Below are positions 8,651-16,943 of a stretch of 64,000 bases of DNA, piece by piece (position 1 is the stretch's first letter; every line of letters begins with the position of its first letter). Made by a program: the position numbers and the translations under genes. The notes under the pieces were generated by a model that saw only the letters and a program-made list of their open reading frames with translations, did not search any database and was not told the DNA's origin. This stretch comes from Terriglobus roseus (GTDB taxonomy: Bacteria > Acidobacteriota > Terriglobia > Terriglobales > Acidobacteriaceae). Location of the stretch: contig NZ_FNSD01000001.1 in the NCBI RefSeq assembly GCF_900105625.1, positions 2,418,001 to 2,482,000 of the forward strand, given 5' to 3'.

Positions 8651-9517
8651 CTAGGCTTCCTTTTCCTTTGACTTGGCGAGTGATTTCACGGAAACAACTG
8701 CCTTGCCAACGCGCTGCAGCGCTACGGCGAAGGCGTCCGAGAGTTTCGCCTTCGTCTGGATGTCCGCCAGGTCGATGCCAAGGTGAACAATTGTTTGCGC
8801 GATGGCCGGACGAATGCCGCTCAGGAAGCAATCCGCACCCATCAGGCGAGCCGCCGTGATGGTCTTAATGAGGTGCTGCGCAACCAGCGTGTCAACGGTA
8901 GGAACGCCCGTAATGTCGATGATGGCTACCTGGCTGTTGGTCTCTACAATGGCCGACAGCAGCGACTCCATGACGACCTGGGTGCGCGCGGAATCCAGCG
9001 TGCCGATCAGCGGCAGCGCCAGAACTCCGTCCCACAGCTTGACCACCGGGGTCGACAGCTCCAGCATCTCTTCCTGCTGGCGGGCAATCGTCTGTTCGCG
9101 GTAGCCGATGGCAGTGTCCACCGTCAGCATCGACAGCTTGTCCAGCAGATTGCCTACGGCCCAGTTCTCATCCAGCAACTCCGCCGGGTTCGCTTTCAGC
9201 GCATCCCGCAGCGCGTGGAAGATGGGCTGCTTCAGCGACAGCACAAACATCGCTGTCTCAGCCGGAGTGAAGCCACGTTCCATGCGCGACTTCGCAATGT
9301 CCTGCAGGAAGGACCGGATCGGCGCAAACGCCTCGGACTGCACGTCCTGGCTTGTGGTCGAGGCCTCGGCAAACAGTTTCAGCAACTCAGCAGCCTGGCT
9401 TTTGAGCTCCGTGTTGTTCATCAGGTCGCCGCGCCGGGTAGCCCCGGCCATCTCATCCAACCAGCCGGAAAGGATGGCGGATTCATTCTTCTGGATCACC
9501 TGCTGAAAAGCGCTCAC
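8651..9517 (-). CDS. rsbR: RsbR-type stressosome sensor (RsbRD N-terminal domain plus STAS)
   Basis: First gene of the stressosome operon. The 288-residue protein has an all-alpha N-terminal sensor of RsbR/RsbRD type (about residues 1-145, with SGWLDEM and a helical ENWAVGNLLDKLSMLTVD) and a C-terminal STAS domain (about 155-270) beginning IEELSTPVV-like as MLELSTPVVKLWDGVLALPL. STAS signatures are AIIDITGVPTVDTLVAQHL and SGIRPAIAQTIVHLG. Threonines T210 (VDT) and T242 (AQT) lie near where Bacillus RsbRA is phosphorylated; that equivalence is inferred. The start is GTG, with an AGAGG about ten bases upstream. The N-domain shows no haem- or flavin-binding motif that I recognise, so the input signal is unknown. 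Confidence 0.9.
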   Translation of the reverse strand: MSAFQQVIQKNESAILSGWLDEMAGATRRGDLMNNTELKSQAAELLKLFAEASTTSQDVQSEAFAPIRSFLQDIAKSRMERGFTPAETAMFVLSLKQPIFHALRDALKANPAELLDENWAVGNLLDKLSMLTVDTAIGYREQTIARQQEEMLELSTPVVKLWDGVLALPLIGTLDSARTQVVMESLLSAIVETNSQVAIIDITGVPTVDTLVAQHLIKTITAARLMGADCFLSGIRPAIAQTIVHLGIDLADIQTKAKLSDAFAVALQRVGKAVVSVKSLAKSKEKEA

Positions 9518-9701
9518 TTATGTCATGCCTCTGAAATATCTTTGAGATTGCCTCCGTATTGTAGCGCCGGGAAATCTCATCCCTCCTGAATACCTTTGTC
9601 CTCTATCCGCTGCGCTATGGGCTCACAAGCGGGATGAGATGACGGCACAACGTAGCGCCATGCCCTTGTGATCCTCCCCCCACGGCGGGTAAAGTCCGGC
9701 T

Positions 9702-10751
9702 ATGCGACGTATCTTCACCCTGGCCACCGCGGCCCTCCTTCTCGCGACTCTTCCCGCACCCGCACAGAAACAAGCCGACGCATCGTTGGCCGCACACGTC
9801 CGGGCAGACATGGACTTTCTCGCCTCGGACGAGCTCCACGGTCGCGGCTCGATCACGCGTGATGAGCACCTGGCGGCACAGTATTGCGCTGCCGTCTTCG
9901 AAGGCCTTGGCCTGAAGCCTGCCGGAGATGACGGCACCTATCTCCAGAAGATTCCCGTCGACCTGTCCGGCATGAGTGCTCGCGGCAAGCAGCGCCTGGC
10001 CGTCTACGAAGACGCGCCACGCAACGAGACGTGGAACGCTGTCGCGATCCTTCCCGGCACCGACCCCAGGCTGAAGGATGAGGTCATCCTGCTGACCGCA
10101 CACCTGGACCACCTGGGTGTGCTGAAAACGCCGGTGAACGGCGATGCCATCAACAACGGCGCAGACGATGACGCCAGCGGCACGACGGCGGTCCTGAACC
10201 TGGCACGCACGCTCGCCGCCGGCAAGGCGCCGAAGCGCACCGTGGTCTTCGCTCTCTTCGGCAGTGAAGAGATGGGCGGGTACGGCGCCAAAGGCTTCCT
10301 CGCAAAGCCTCCCGTGCCACTCCAAAACCTCGTCGCCAATCTTGAGTTCGAGATGATCGGCCGCCCCGACCCATTGGTCCCGAACGGCACACTGTGGCTC
10401 ACCGGCTACGAACGCAGCAACCTTGGCCCGGAGCTCGCAAAGCACGGCGCCAAGCTTGTCGCGGATCCGCACCCGAAGGAAAACTTCTTCATGCGCAGCG
10501 ATAACATCGCGCTCGCACGCAAGGGCATTGTGGCGCAGACCGTCTCCAGCTTTGGTCTGCACACCGACTACCACCACGTCACCGACGAATTGAGGACGAT
10601 CGACTTCCCCTACATGACCAGCGCTATCGCGGGCATGGAGACGAGCGTTCGCTGGCTTACCGACACCAGCTGGAGACCCGAATGGCTTCCCGGCGGCAAG
10701 CCCGATCCCAACCCGGCACCACCCGCAGCCGCGCCTCCAGTCACGAAGTAA
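9702..10751 (+). CDS. Secreted M28-family zinc metallopeptidase
   Basis: A 349-residue exported aminopeptidase-like enzyme. The N-terminus (MRRIFTLATAALLLATLPAPAQ) is a typical Sec signal peptide, so it should act in the periplasm or outside. The M28 metal-ligand pattern is readable: H in LLTAHLDHLG, D in NGADDDASGTTAVLNLA, the glutamate pair in LFGSEEMGGYG, D in MRSDNIALARKG, and H in LHTDYHHVTDE. These make a di-zinc active site likely to be intact. It has its own upstream gap, divergent from rsbR. The C-terminal tail is rich in proline and alanine. Exact substrate (peptide or amino sugar) is not evident. Confidence 0.9.
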   Translation: MRRIFTLATAALLLATLPAPAQKQADASLAAHVRADMDFLASDELHGRGSITRDEHLAAQYCAAVFEGLGLKPAGDDGTYLQKIPVDLSGMSARGKQRLAVYEDAPRNETWNAVAILPGTDPRLKDEVILLTAHLDHLGVLKTPVNGDAINNGADDDASGTTAVLNLARTLAAGKAPKRTVVFALFGSEEMGGYGAKGFLAKPPVPLQNLVANLEFEMIGRPDPLVPNGTLWLTGYERSNLGPELAKHGAKLVADPHPKENFFMRSDNIALARKGIVAQTVSSFGLHTDYHHVTDELRTIDFPYMTSAIAGMETSVRWLTDTSWRPEWLPGGKPDPNPAPPAAAPPVTK

Positions 10752-10927
10752 GGCGATGATTCGACCACGGACCGGTGCCCATAGCCTGGCCCCTGAGCCT
10801 ATTGAGGGGTCTCGCTGCTGGGACGTGGGATCCAGACCGCATTTGCAATGCGTGAAGGCAGAAACGGGTGGTATACCTTTCACATCCCCTGTTTCTGTTG
10901 TGCATCTTCGCTTCCCTGGAGTGACGT

Positions 10928-12319
10928 ATGCCGTTCCGGTTCGCCCGCGCCGCTGCTGCCGTCGCCGTTGTTGCCGCAGCTGTTGGGCTGATGGGCCAAT
11001 ACGGCGGTGCGCCCATCTGGTGGGAGGCGGGCAGCAATGAACGGATGCCCTTCTCCTCGGTCTTCAAAAGCGGCTCCGGTGATCTGCTGGTCTATAACGC
11101 AGGCGGCGAGACGACGGCAGGCACCCACCCTTTCTTCACGCCCATGGGTTCTAACGGACGTGGATGCATCACCTGCCATCAACTCTCAAACGCGATGAGC
11201 GTCTCGACTGATCGCCTGCAGGAACGCTGGGCCACTACGGGTGGTCGCGATGCGGTCTTCGACACGATCGACGGCGCTAACTGTCCCGATCTGCCGCAGC
11301 GCAATCGTGCGTCGCACTCGCTGCTGCTGGAGCGGGGTGTCTTCCGCATTGACCAGCGCTGGCCTGCGCGGGGTGTCACGCCGGAGTTCACCATCGAAGT
11401 CGTGCGCGATCCCACGGGCTGCAACAGCGGCGCAAAGTACGGCCTGCACGCGACAACGCCGACCATCAGCGTCTATCGCAGGCCACGCATTACCGGCAAC
11501 CTGAAGTACCTGGACGCGGGCGCAGCCTTCACCGCGGACAACCGCGCCACCACGCTGGAGGCGCAGGTGCTGGACGCGATCCAGAAGCATGAACAGGGAG
11601 GGTCCATTGCGCCGGAAGATGTGAAGCGCATCGTCGACTTCGAACGCGAGATCTACGTTGCGCAGGGCCACGACGAGACCGCGGGGGACCTGAGCAGCTT
11701 TGGTGCGCCTCCGCTGCTGGGCGCATGGAGCCTTGGTCGCGGCAAGCCGGATGCTTCGTCCACGGGCATGATGACCGTCACGAACTGGGCCGGGAAATCG
11801 CCCTCGGCAGAGACGGACTTTCGTCGCTCCGTCGAGCGTGGCAGCGTCCTCTTCAGCACACGCACCTTCGCCATCACGGAGACAGCGAACCTGCACCGAG
11901 GCAACGGAAAAGCGCCCGTGGAAGGCACCTGCGCCACCTGCCACAGTGAACGCATGACCGGTGCGAACACGCAGGGTACCGCGATGGACATCGGCACGGC
12001 ATCGCTCCCGTGGGCGGGCGATCAAAAGGATCTGCCGCTCTTCAAAGTCACATGCTCTGCGCACGCTGCGCCTCACCCATATCTCGGCCGCGTGATCTAT
12101 ACGAACGATCCGGGTCGCGCCCTGGTGACCGGCAAGTGTGCGGATGTGGGTTCATTCGTGATGCAGCAGTTGCGCGGCCTGTCCGCACGCGCACCCTACT
12201 TCACCGGCGGATCCGCAAAAGACCTGCGCGCCGTCGTGGACTTCTACGACCGCCGCTTCCACGCACAGTACACCGAGCAGGAGAAGCAGGACCTGGTGAA
12301 CTTCATGAGCGTGCTCTAG
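10928..12319 (+). CDS. Exported dihaem cytochrome c, MauG/cytochrome c peroxidase-like
   Basis: A 463-residue periplasmic protein with an N-terminal signal anchor (AAAVAVVAAAVGLMG). It has two CXXCH haem c sites, C80-ITC-H84 (GRGCITCHQ) and C335-ATC-H339 (EGTCATCHSE). The C-terminus contains LSARAPYFTGGSAKDLRAVVDFYDRRF, the block characteristic of MauG-like dihaem peroxidases. The gap between the haem sites is much longer than in CcpA. A third cysteine-rich spot (VTCSAHAAPHPY) lacks the CXXCH arrangement. Family knowledge suggests peroxide reduction or oxidation of an organic substrate. The gene converges on the aminotransferase with nine bases between stops and has no cognate electron-donor gene beside it. 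Confidence 0.85.
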   Translation: MPFRFARAAAAVAVVAAAVGLMGQYGGAPIWWEAGSNERMPFSSVFKSGSGDLLVYNAGGETTAGTHPFFTPMGSNGRGCITCHQLSNAMSVSTDRLQERWATTGGRDAVFDTIDGANCPDLPQRNRASHSLLLERGVFRIDQRWPARGVTPEFTIEVVRDPTGCNSGAKYGLHATTPTISVYRRPRITGNLKYLDAGAAFTADNRATTLEAQVLDAIQKHEQGGSIAPEDVKRIVDFEREIYVAQGHDETAGDLSSFGAPPLLGAWSLGRGKPDASSTGMMTVTNWAGKSPSAETDFRRSVERGSVLFSTRTFAITETANLHRGNGKAPVEGTCATCHSERMTGANTQGTAMDIGTASLPWAGDQKDLPLFKVTCSAHAAPHPYLGRVIYTNDPGRALVTGKCADVGSFVMQQLRGLSARAPYFTGGSAKDLRAVVDFYDRRFHAQYTEQEKQDLVNFMSVL

Positions 12320-12328
12320 AGCAGCGGC

Positions 12329-13495
12329 CTAAGAATCCTTCAGTCCACGCAATCGCGAGCAGGCATCATCCAGATCGACATCACGCTTGGCGTAGCAGAA
12401 GCGCAGCAGGTTCTCGCCGCCGCCCTTGCGGAAGAACGCCGACCCCGCGACTGCGGCAACGCCAGTGCGCCGGAGGAGATCGCGCGCCTTTTCCGCTGCG
12501 GTCGTTCCGTTCAACGGTGTCGCATCAGCCAGGATGTAATACGCACCATCGGGTGTGTGCGGCGTCAGGCCGGCATCGGTGAGTGCAGCGAGCGTCTTTG
12601 CGCGCTTTGCCTCATGATCGCTCGCCAGGCCGGTGTAGAAGCTGGGCGGCAGTTGCTCGAGTCCGGCGGCGCAACCATGCTGGAACGGCGCGGGCGCGCA
12701 GACGTAGGTCAGATCGTGAAAGTAGCCGATCGAAGGTGTCCACTTCGCGTCCGCCACCAGCGATCCAACACGCCAGCCGGTGACGCTGAAAGTCTTGGAG
12801 AAGCCCGAGAGCGTGATGGTTCGACTGCGCATGCCCGGTAGCGTGGCGATGCTGATGTGCTCGTGGCCGGGATAGACGAAGTGTTCGTAGATCTCGTCGG
12901 AAAAGACGAACAGGTCATGCTCGATGGCGAGTTCGGCGAGCGCCTGCAGCTCCGTTCGCGTGAAGACCTTACCGGCAGGATTGGAGGGCGTGTTGATGAC
13001 GATGAGCCGCGTCTTCGGCGTGATGGCCGCGCGGACGACGTCGATGTCGAGCGCCCAGCTTCCATAGGTCAGCGGCACGATGACCGGCGTAACGCTCATG
13101 CTGCGCAGCGTACCCGCGTGATAGCCGTAGAGAGGCTCAAACAGGATCGCCTCATCGCCCGCATCCAGCAGCGCCAGCGCGGCGGAGTAGAAGGCGCCCG
13201 TCGCACCACTGGTCACCATCACCTCGCGCTCCGGATCGAGCGTGATCGCGTTCCGCCGCTGCCAGTCCGCGGCAATGGCCTTCCGCAGCCGCAGGATGCC
13301 GTCCTGTCGCGTGTAGATGTTGTGGCCCTCATCGATGGCTGACTCCGCGGCCTCCCGCACGACGAGTGGAACTTCGGTATCGCAGATGCCCTGCGCCATG
13401 TTGATGCCGCCGACCTCGTCGGCCAGCAGACTCATCGCCCGGATCTCGCTCTGCACCGACCCCGGCGCAAGCGCACTGGTTCGCAGCTTACTCAT
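12329..13495 (-). CDS. PLP-dependent class I/II aminotransferase
   Basis: A fold-type I aminotransferase of about 388 residues. The PLP lysine lies in ITLSGFSKTFSVTGWRVG, preceded by INTPSNPAGKVFT (substrate and cofactor contacts) and VFSDEIYEHFVYPG. The C-terminal LLRFCYAKRDVDLDDACSRL includes the carboxylate-binding arginine. The sequence resembles the methionine or kynurenine aminotransferase-like subgroup (YbdL, KAT) more than classic AspC, but substrate cannot be fixed. The ATG at 13495 (MSKLRT) is preferred over one three codons upstream. Its start faces the hydrolase gene across 76 bases. Confidence 0.88.
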   Translation of the reverse strand: MSKLRTSALAPGSVQSEIRAMSLLADEVGGINMAQGICDTEVPLVVREAAESAIDEGHNIYTRQDGILRLRKAIAADWQRRNAITLDPEREVMVTSGATGAFYSAALALLDAGDEAILFEPLYGYHAGTLRSMSVTPVIVPLTYGSWALDIDVVRAAITPKTRLIVINTPSNPAGKVFTRTELQALAELAIEHDLFVFSDEIYEHFVYPGHEHISIATLPGMRSRTITLSGFSKTFSVTGWRVGSLVADAKWTPSIGYFHDLTYVCAPAPFQHGCAAGLEQLPPSFYTGLASDHEAKRAKTLAALTDAGLTPHTPDGAYYILADATPLNGTTAAEKARDLLRRTGVAAVAGSAFFRKGGGENLLRFCYAKRDVDLDDACSRLRGLKDS

Positions 13496-13571
13496 GCAGA
13501 GCATCTTACTTGCGGCAGCGCGTTTGGTGAATGGATGGAACTACAACGCGACCGTTTGCGTAAGGGCAGGC

Positions 13572-14441
13572 ATGACCTTCCCGCAAGCTTCTCCTGCAGG
13601 CGTCCCGCGCTGGCTTCTCTTGCTCTTCGCTCTGCTGCTTTGCGGCACAGGTATCACCCCTGCACAAACAGTCCCGGCAAACGTTGTGCTGCGGGACCCG
13701 GCTCCGAAGACGGCACTCACAAAGTGGGTCAGCAACGGCACCTCTGAACCCATTGCACTGAACCTGGACGGTGGGACCATGCGCGGCTGGAGCTTTCCAG
13801 CTGTGCGACCCAATCCTGACATGCCCACGTTGCTCTTCTTCTACGGGAGTGCAACGATCCTGCACGACGAACCCATCTTTGCGGCCATTGCGCGAGAGGG
13901 CGCCAACGTCATCGTCTTCGATTACCGCGGCTATGGTTTCAGCAGCGGCACAGCCGACGTCATGCACTTCCGGAAGGACGCGCTGGCGGAGTACGACTAT
14001 GCCGCCAAGAGAGCAGGTGGCCCCGTCGTCGTCTACGGCTACTCGCTCGGAACCACTATGGCAACCTATGTTGCATCGAAGAGGCCGGTCGCGGGCATCA
14101 TCCTTGCCGGGGCCATTGCATCCGCGGTCGAAGAGTTCCCGGTCTTCCTGAAGGCCCAGGGACCGGCTGCAACAGATGCTTCTCGCGTTCCATCCGATGA
14201 GGCTGTGGAAGCCTTCGATGGAGTCGGCATGGTGAAGAACGCCACCGCGCCGCTCCTGGTGCTGCATGGCGAAGCGGATGAGGTCGTGTCAATCAAGCAG
14301 GGCCGCGAGGTCTTTGAGTCCAGCGCCGCCGGTGAAAAGCGCTTTATGGCCTTGCAAGGGATCGGCCACTTCGACATCATCTCCAATGACCAGGCACAGA
14401 CTGCCGTCGCAGAGTTCCTGCATCGCCTTACGGGCGACTGA
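13572..14441 (+). CDS. Exported alpha/beta-hydrolase
   Basis: A 289-residue alpha/beta-hydrolase fold protein. The hydrophobic N-terminus (RWLLLLFALLLCGTGITPAQ) looks like a signal peptide, so export is predicted. The oxyanion region LLFFYGSATILHDEP is followed by VIVFDYRGYGFSSG, the nucleophile elbow VVYGYSLGTTMATYVA (Ser), the acid loop LVLHGEADEVV (Asp) and the histidine loop LQGIGHFDII. The full triad is therefore present. Family members include acyl-peptide or carboxyl-ester hydrolases of the YqkD/BEM46 type. The start is set at the ATG at 13572 because an in-frame upstream extension lies antisense to the aminotransferase and has no signal sequence. Confidence 0.85.
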   Translation: MTFPQASPAGVPRWLLLLFALLLCGTGITPAQTVPANVVLRDPAPKTALTKWVSNGTSEPIALNLDGGTMRGWSFPAVRPNPDMPTLLFFYGSATILHDEPIFAAIAREGANVIVFDYRGYGFSSGTADVMHFRKDALAEYDYAAKRAGGPVVVYGYSLGTTMATYVASKRPVAGIILAGAIASAVEEFPVFLKAQGPAATDASRVPSDEAVEAFDGVGMVKNATAPLLVLHGEADEVVSIKQGREVFESSAAGEKRFMALQGIGHFDIISNDQAQTAVAEFLHRLTGD

Positions 14442-14456
14442 GCGACGGACCGGCAT

Positions 14457-14864
14457 TCATCGCAACGCCTGCGTCATCTGCTGGAGCGCGTGCTGTGAGG
14501 GAGCGGCGGAGGCGCCGAGCATCTCTAGCGATGCGTTATGCGCAGCCTGCCACAGCGGCAGAGCCTTCGCCAGGCGCTGTCGTCCCTTCGTCGCGAGCAC
14601 GTAGAGAGTCTGTCGCGCATCTTCGTCACCTTGCCGTGCGGAGATCAGGCCCGCATCAATCAGCGGCTTCACATTGCGAGACAGCGTCGTTTTGCTGAGC
14701 AGCAGCCTTTCCGCCAGGACGCGACCGGTACTGGTACCAACTGCCTGCAGCAGTGACAGTGTTTCGAATTGCGCGGCGGTAAGGTCTGCGGGAGCCAGCG
14801 CCATGTCATAGCGGGCGGTCAGGACGCGCGCCAACCGGCGTGCCTGTGCGCAATAGCAGAACAT
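14457..14864 (-). CDS. MarR-family transcriptional regulator
   Basis: A 135-residue winged-helix repressor or activator. The N-terminal CYCAQARRLARVLTARYD helix is typical of MarR proteins that use a cysteine near the dimer interface. The DNA-binding part reads LTAAQFETLSLLQAVG, VLAERLLLSKTTLSRNVKPLIDAGLI (recognition helix) and the wing ISARQGDEDARQTLYVLATKGRQRL. The C-terminal helix completes the dimer. Conserved FCYC cysteines suggest possible redox or electrophile sensing, but this is inference. It converges on the hydrolase and lies upstream of the small exported YCII-like gene. Its target is unknown. Confidence 0.9.
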   Translation of the reverse strand: MFCYCAQARRLARVLTARYDMALAPADLTAAQFETLSLLQAVGTSTGRVLAERLLLSKTTLSRNVKPLIDAGLISARQGDEDARQTLYVLATKGRQRLAKALPLWQAAHNASLEMLGASAAPSQHALQQMTQALR

Positions 14865-14910
14865 TGGTTTCTCGTTTCCCCTTCCCTTGGAAGCTTCTCA
14901 TTGCGAAGGT

Positions 14911-14941
14911 TGTCACCCCTGAACGCAGTCGAGGGATGACA
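14911..14941. repeat. Dispersed palindromic repeat
   Basis: This element holds imperfect arms GTCACCCCT at 14912-14920 and AGGGATGAC at 14932-14940. It sits between the MarR gene and the next gene. The wording resembles repeats commonly seen between acidobacterial genes, which is recollection rather than a search result. Confidence 0.45.
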
Positions 14942-14950
14942 GCCATAAGG

Positions 14951-15355
14951 TTATTTCGCAGCGGGCAGCAGGTAATTCAGTGGACTCAAAGGGCCAATCG
15001 GGATGAGGTCGAACTTTATGAGGCCCGCAACACCCAGCGGCAGTTTCTCCAGCAGATCGTGTGCTTCTTCCACGGTAGATACATTCATCAGGAAGACGAC
15101 ACCGCGCGTGTCCTTACGCACATACCAGGAGTCGATCTTGCCTGCGAGATACAGGCGTACGGTCGCCGGAACCTCCTGCGGCATCAGCTTTGTCGCGGCC
15201 GGTGCAGCATCCGCGCTGGTCATGCTGCCGATGGCGAGCACCTTGGTGGTGGGCACAGGAGACATACCGGGGAGCGTTGTGGCGGGCGCCTGGGCGTGTG
15301 CCGCGGCAGTGGTCCATGCAAGTGAACCTGCAAGCAGTATGTTGAACAAACGCAT
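14951..15355 (-). CDS. Small exported protein with YCII/muconolactone-isomerase-like domain
   Basis: The 134-residue product begins with a signal peptide (MRLFNILLAGSLAWTTAAAHA) and ends with a ferredoxin-like alpha/beta domain. The part DTRGVVFLMNVSTVEEAHDLLEKLPL followed by GLIKFDLIPIGPLSP matches the layout of small YCII-related or muconolactone-isomerase-like proteins, where value-sized loops bind small molecules. The ATG at 15355 is chosen because it has AAGGAGC seven bases upstream and opens the signal peptide; a longer frame starts 48 bases earlier. An enzyme activity cannot be assigned. Confidence 0.7.
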   Translation of the reverse strand: MRLFNILLAGSLAWTTAAAHAQAPATTLPGMSPVPTTKVLAIGSMTSADAAPAATKLMPQEVPATVRLYLAGKIDSWYVRKDTRGVVFLMNVSTVEEAHDLLEKLPLGVAGLIKFDLIPIGPLSPLNYLLPAAK

Positions 15356-15442
15356 CGATAGCTCCTTGAATTCCTTGGTAGTTGTATATGCAACTGATTC
15401 CACCAGAAGAGACTATCCCGCGACGCGTATCGACTCAAAGAA

Positions 15443-15706
15443 TTATTCGAATTCGAGACCAACTTCGTCGACGTAGCACCAGCCCCAGCTTTCGCCGGGC
15501 TCAATCGACTGCATGATCGGATGGTCGGTCGCGCGAAAGTGCTTGGTCGCGTGCTTGCCAATGGACGCGTCGCAGCAGCCCACATGGCCGCATGAGAGGC
15601 ACAGCCGCAGATGAACCCAGGAGCCGCCGATCTTCAGGCATTCTTCGCAGCCGATGGTGTTCGGCGATACATCCTGGATCTGGTCGGTATGCGTGCAGCG
15701 TGCCAT
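15443..15706 (-). CDS. UBP-type zinc-finger protein
   Basis: An 87-residue single-domain protein with the ubiquitin-binding-protein type zinc finger. Ligand cysteines and histidines are ordered as C-T-H, GCEECLKIG, LCLSCGHVGCCDASIGKHATKHF and TDHPIM. The ATG at 15706 has AGGAG five bases upstream. Bacterial stand-alone UBP fingers are common but of uncertain role because bacteria lack ubiquitin; nucleic acid or peptide C-terminus binding has been proposed. Its neighbours give no pathway clue. Confidence 0.85.
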   Translation of the reverse strand: MARCTHTDQIQDVSPNTIGCEECLKIGGSWVHLRLCLSCGHVGCCDASIGKHATKHFRATDHPIMQSIEPGESWGWCYVDEVGLEFE

Positions 15707-15872
15707 GGCGTCTCCTCTCAATCCACTCTAGCGGAAGGACGCCTGCTGGTGTAAGGCGATCATCTGCGTTGCAGCGCAGATAGATTTCGCTTGGCTGGAA
15801 CACAAAACCGGGCAATAATTGGCCGCTAATTTTTCTTCCGTTTCTGCGTTACAAACGCCTGGAGGCCCCCAA

Positions 15873-16943
15873 ATGGCAAAGAAGATCATCCTGTGTGCGG
15901 ACGGTACATGGAACGCTCCTGCGGGAGTGGACGACAAAAGCGGCGGGACAAACGTCTGGAAGCTCTACTGCGCTATACCCGACACGCCGGATCAGCTGAA
16001 GTTCTACGACAGCGGCGTCGGAACCATGGGCAGTCCTATCGATCACATCACCGGCGGAGCCATGGGCCAGGGTCTGTTTGAGAAGGTGCAGGATTGCTAT
16101 TCTTACCTCTCTCACGTCCACGATCCTGGCGACAGGATCTACCTCTTCGGCTTCAGTCGCGGCGCCTATACCGCACGCAGCGTCGGCGGCATGATTGCTG
16201 GCTTCGGTGTCCCCACCAAAAACCTGTCCAATGCCACCACGCCAGAGATCTTCGCGGCGTACCGCGAGCGCGATCCGCAGAAGCGCGCCGCCCTGAAGGC
16301 CAAGGTAACCACGGACTACGGTCTGCAGCCGGTCACCATCGCAATGGTTGGCGTGTGGGATACCGTTGGCGCTCTCGGCATTCCAGGCGCGATATTCCAC
16401 TTCTTGAACGAGAACGAGTACGGCTTTCTGGATACAAAGCTCAGCGACTGTGTCTCGAAGGCTTACCACGCCATCAGCATTGATGAACGCCGCTCAGCCT
16501 TCCAGCCCACACTATGGACTGACCCTGAAGGCGGCTTCCTGAAGAACAGCGAACGTGTCGAGCAGGTATGGTTTACCGGCGTTCACTGCGATGTCGGCGG
16601 CAGCTACCCGGAGGCGCAGCTCGCCGACATCACACTGGGATGGATGATGCACAAGGCCATCGAGAACGGCATCGAGCTACTTCCAAGCGCAAACAAATAC
16701 CTGGAGGTCGATGTCCCGCATCATGCCGGTCCCGCGCACGATGAGTGGAAACTGGTGCCCTGGGGCCTCGCGAAACACCGCGAGATTCCTGCGGGATCGC
16801 ACCTTGCGAACAGCGTCTATCTGCGTTGCAACGACCCGGCCGATCCGAAGTATCGTCCCAGCAATCTAACGTGGGATGCCGATTCCCTGAAGGGCTACGA
16901 GACCACCCAGGTGCTGCCCTACAAGAAACCGGTGTGGAGTTAG
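15873..16943 (+). CDS. DUF2235 alpha/beta-hydrolase (Tle1-like lipase fold)
   Basis: A 356-residue cytosolic protein of the DUF2235 family, related to T6SS phospholipase effectors such as Tle1. It begins KKIILCADGTWN, the family start, and has the nucleophile motif YLFGFSRGAYTARSVGGMI with GxSxG as GFSRG. Further conserved segments are VGVWDTVGALG and WFTGVHCDVGGSYPE (acid and histidine region), then LADITLGWMM. The triad appears intact. No signal peptide, VgrG, PAAR or immunity gene is nearby, so a lone housekeeping esterase is likelier than an effector. The ATG at 15873 has GGAGG eight bases upstream. Its stop overlaps mutS2's stop by four bases. Confidence 0.88.
   Translation: MAKKIILCADGTWNAPAGVDDKSGGTNVWKLYCAIPDTPDQLKFYDSGVGTMGSPIDHITGGAMGQGLFEKVQDCYSYLSHVHDPGDRIYLFGFSRGAYTARSVGGMIAGFGVPTKNLSNATTPEIFAAYRERDPQKRAALKAKVTTDYGLQPVTIAMVGVWDTVGALGIPGAIFHFLNENEYGFLDTKLSDCVSKAYHAISIDERRSAFQPTLWTDPEGGFLKNSERVEQVWFTGVHCDVGGSYPEAQLADITLGWMMHKAIENGIELLPSANKYLEVDVPHHAGPAHDEWKLVPWGLAKHREIPAGSHLANSVYLRCNDPADPKYRPSNLTWDADSLKGYETTQVLPYKKPVWS

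Noticed and set aside
9615-10883. Minus-strand open frame of 422 residues
   Set aside because: It is a shadow of the M28 peptidase, which has signal peptide and metal ligands.
13317-13571. Upstream extension of the alpha/beta-hydrolase frame
   Set aside because: It is antisense to the aminotransferase, and the signal peptide begins at 13572.
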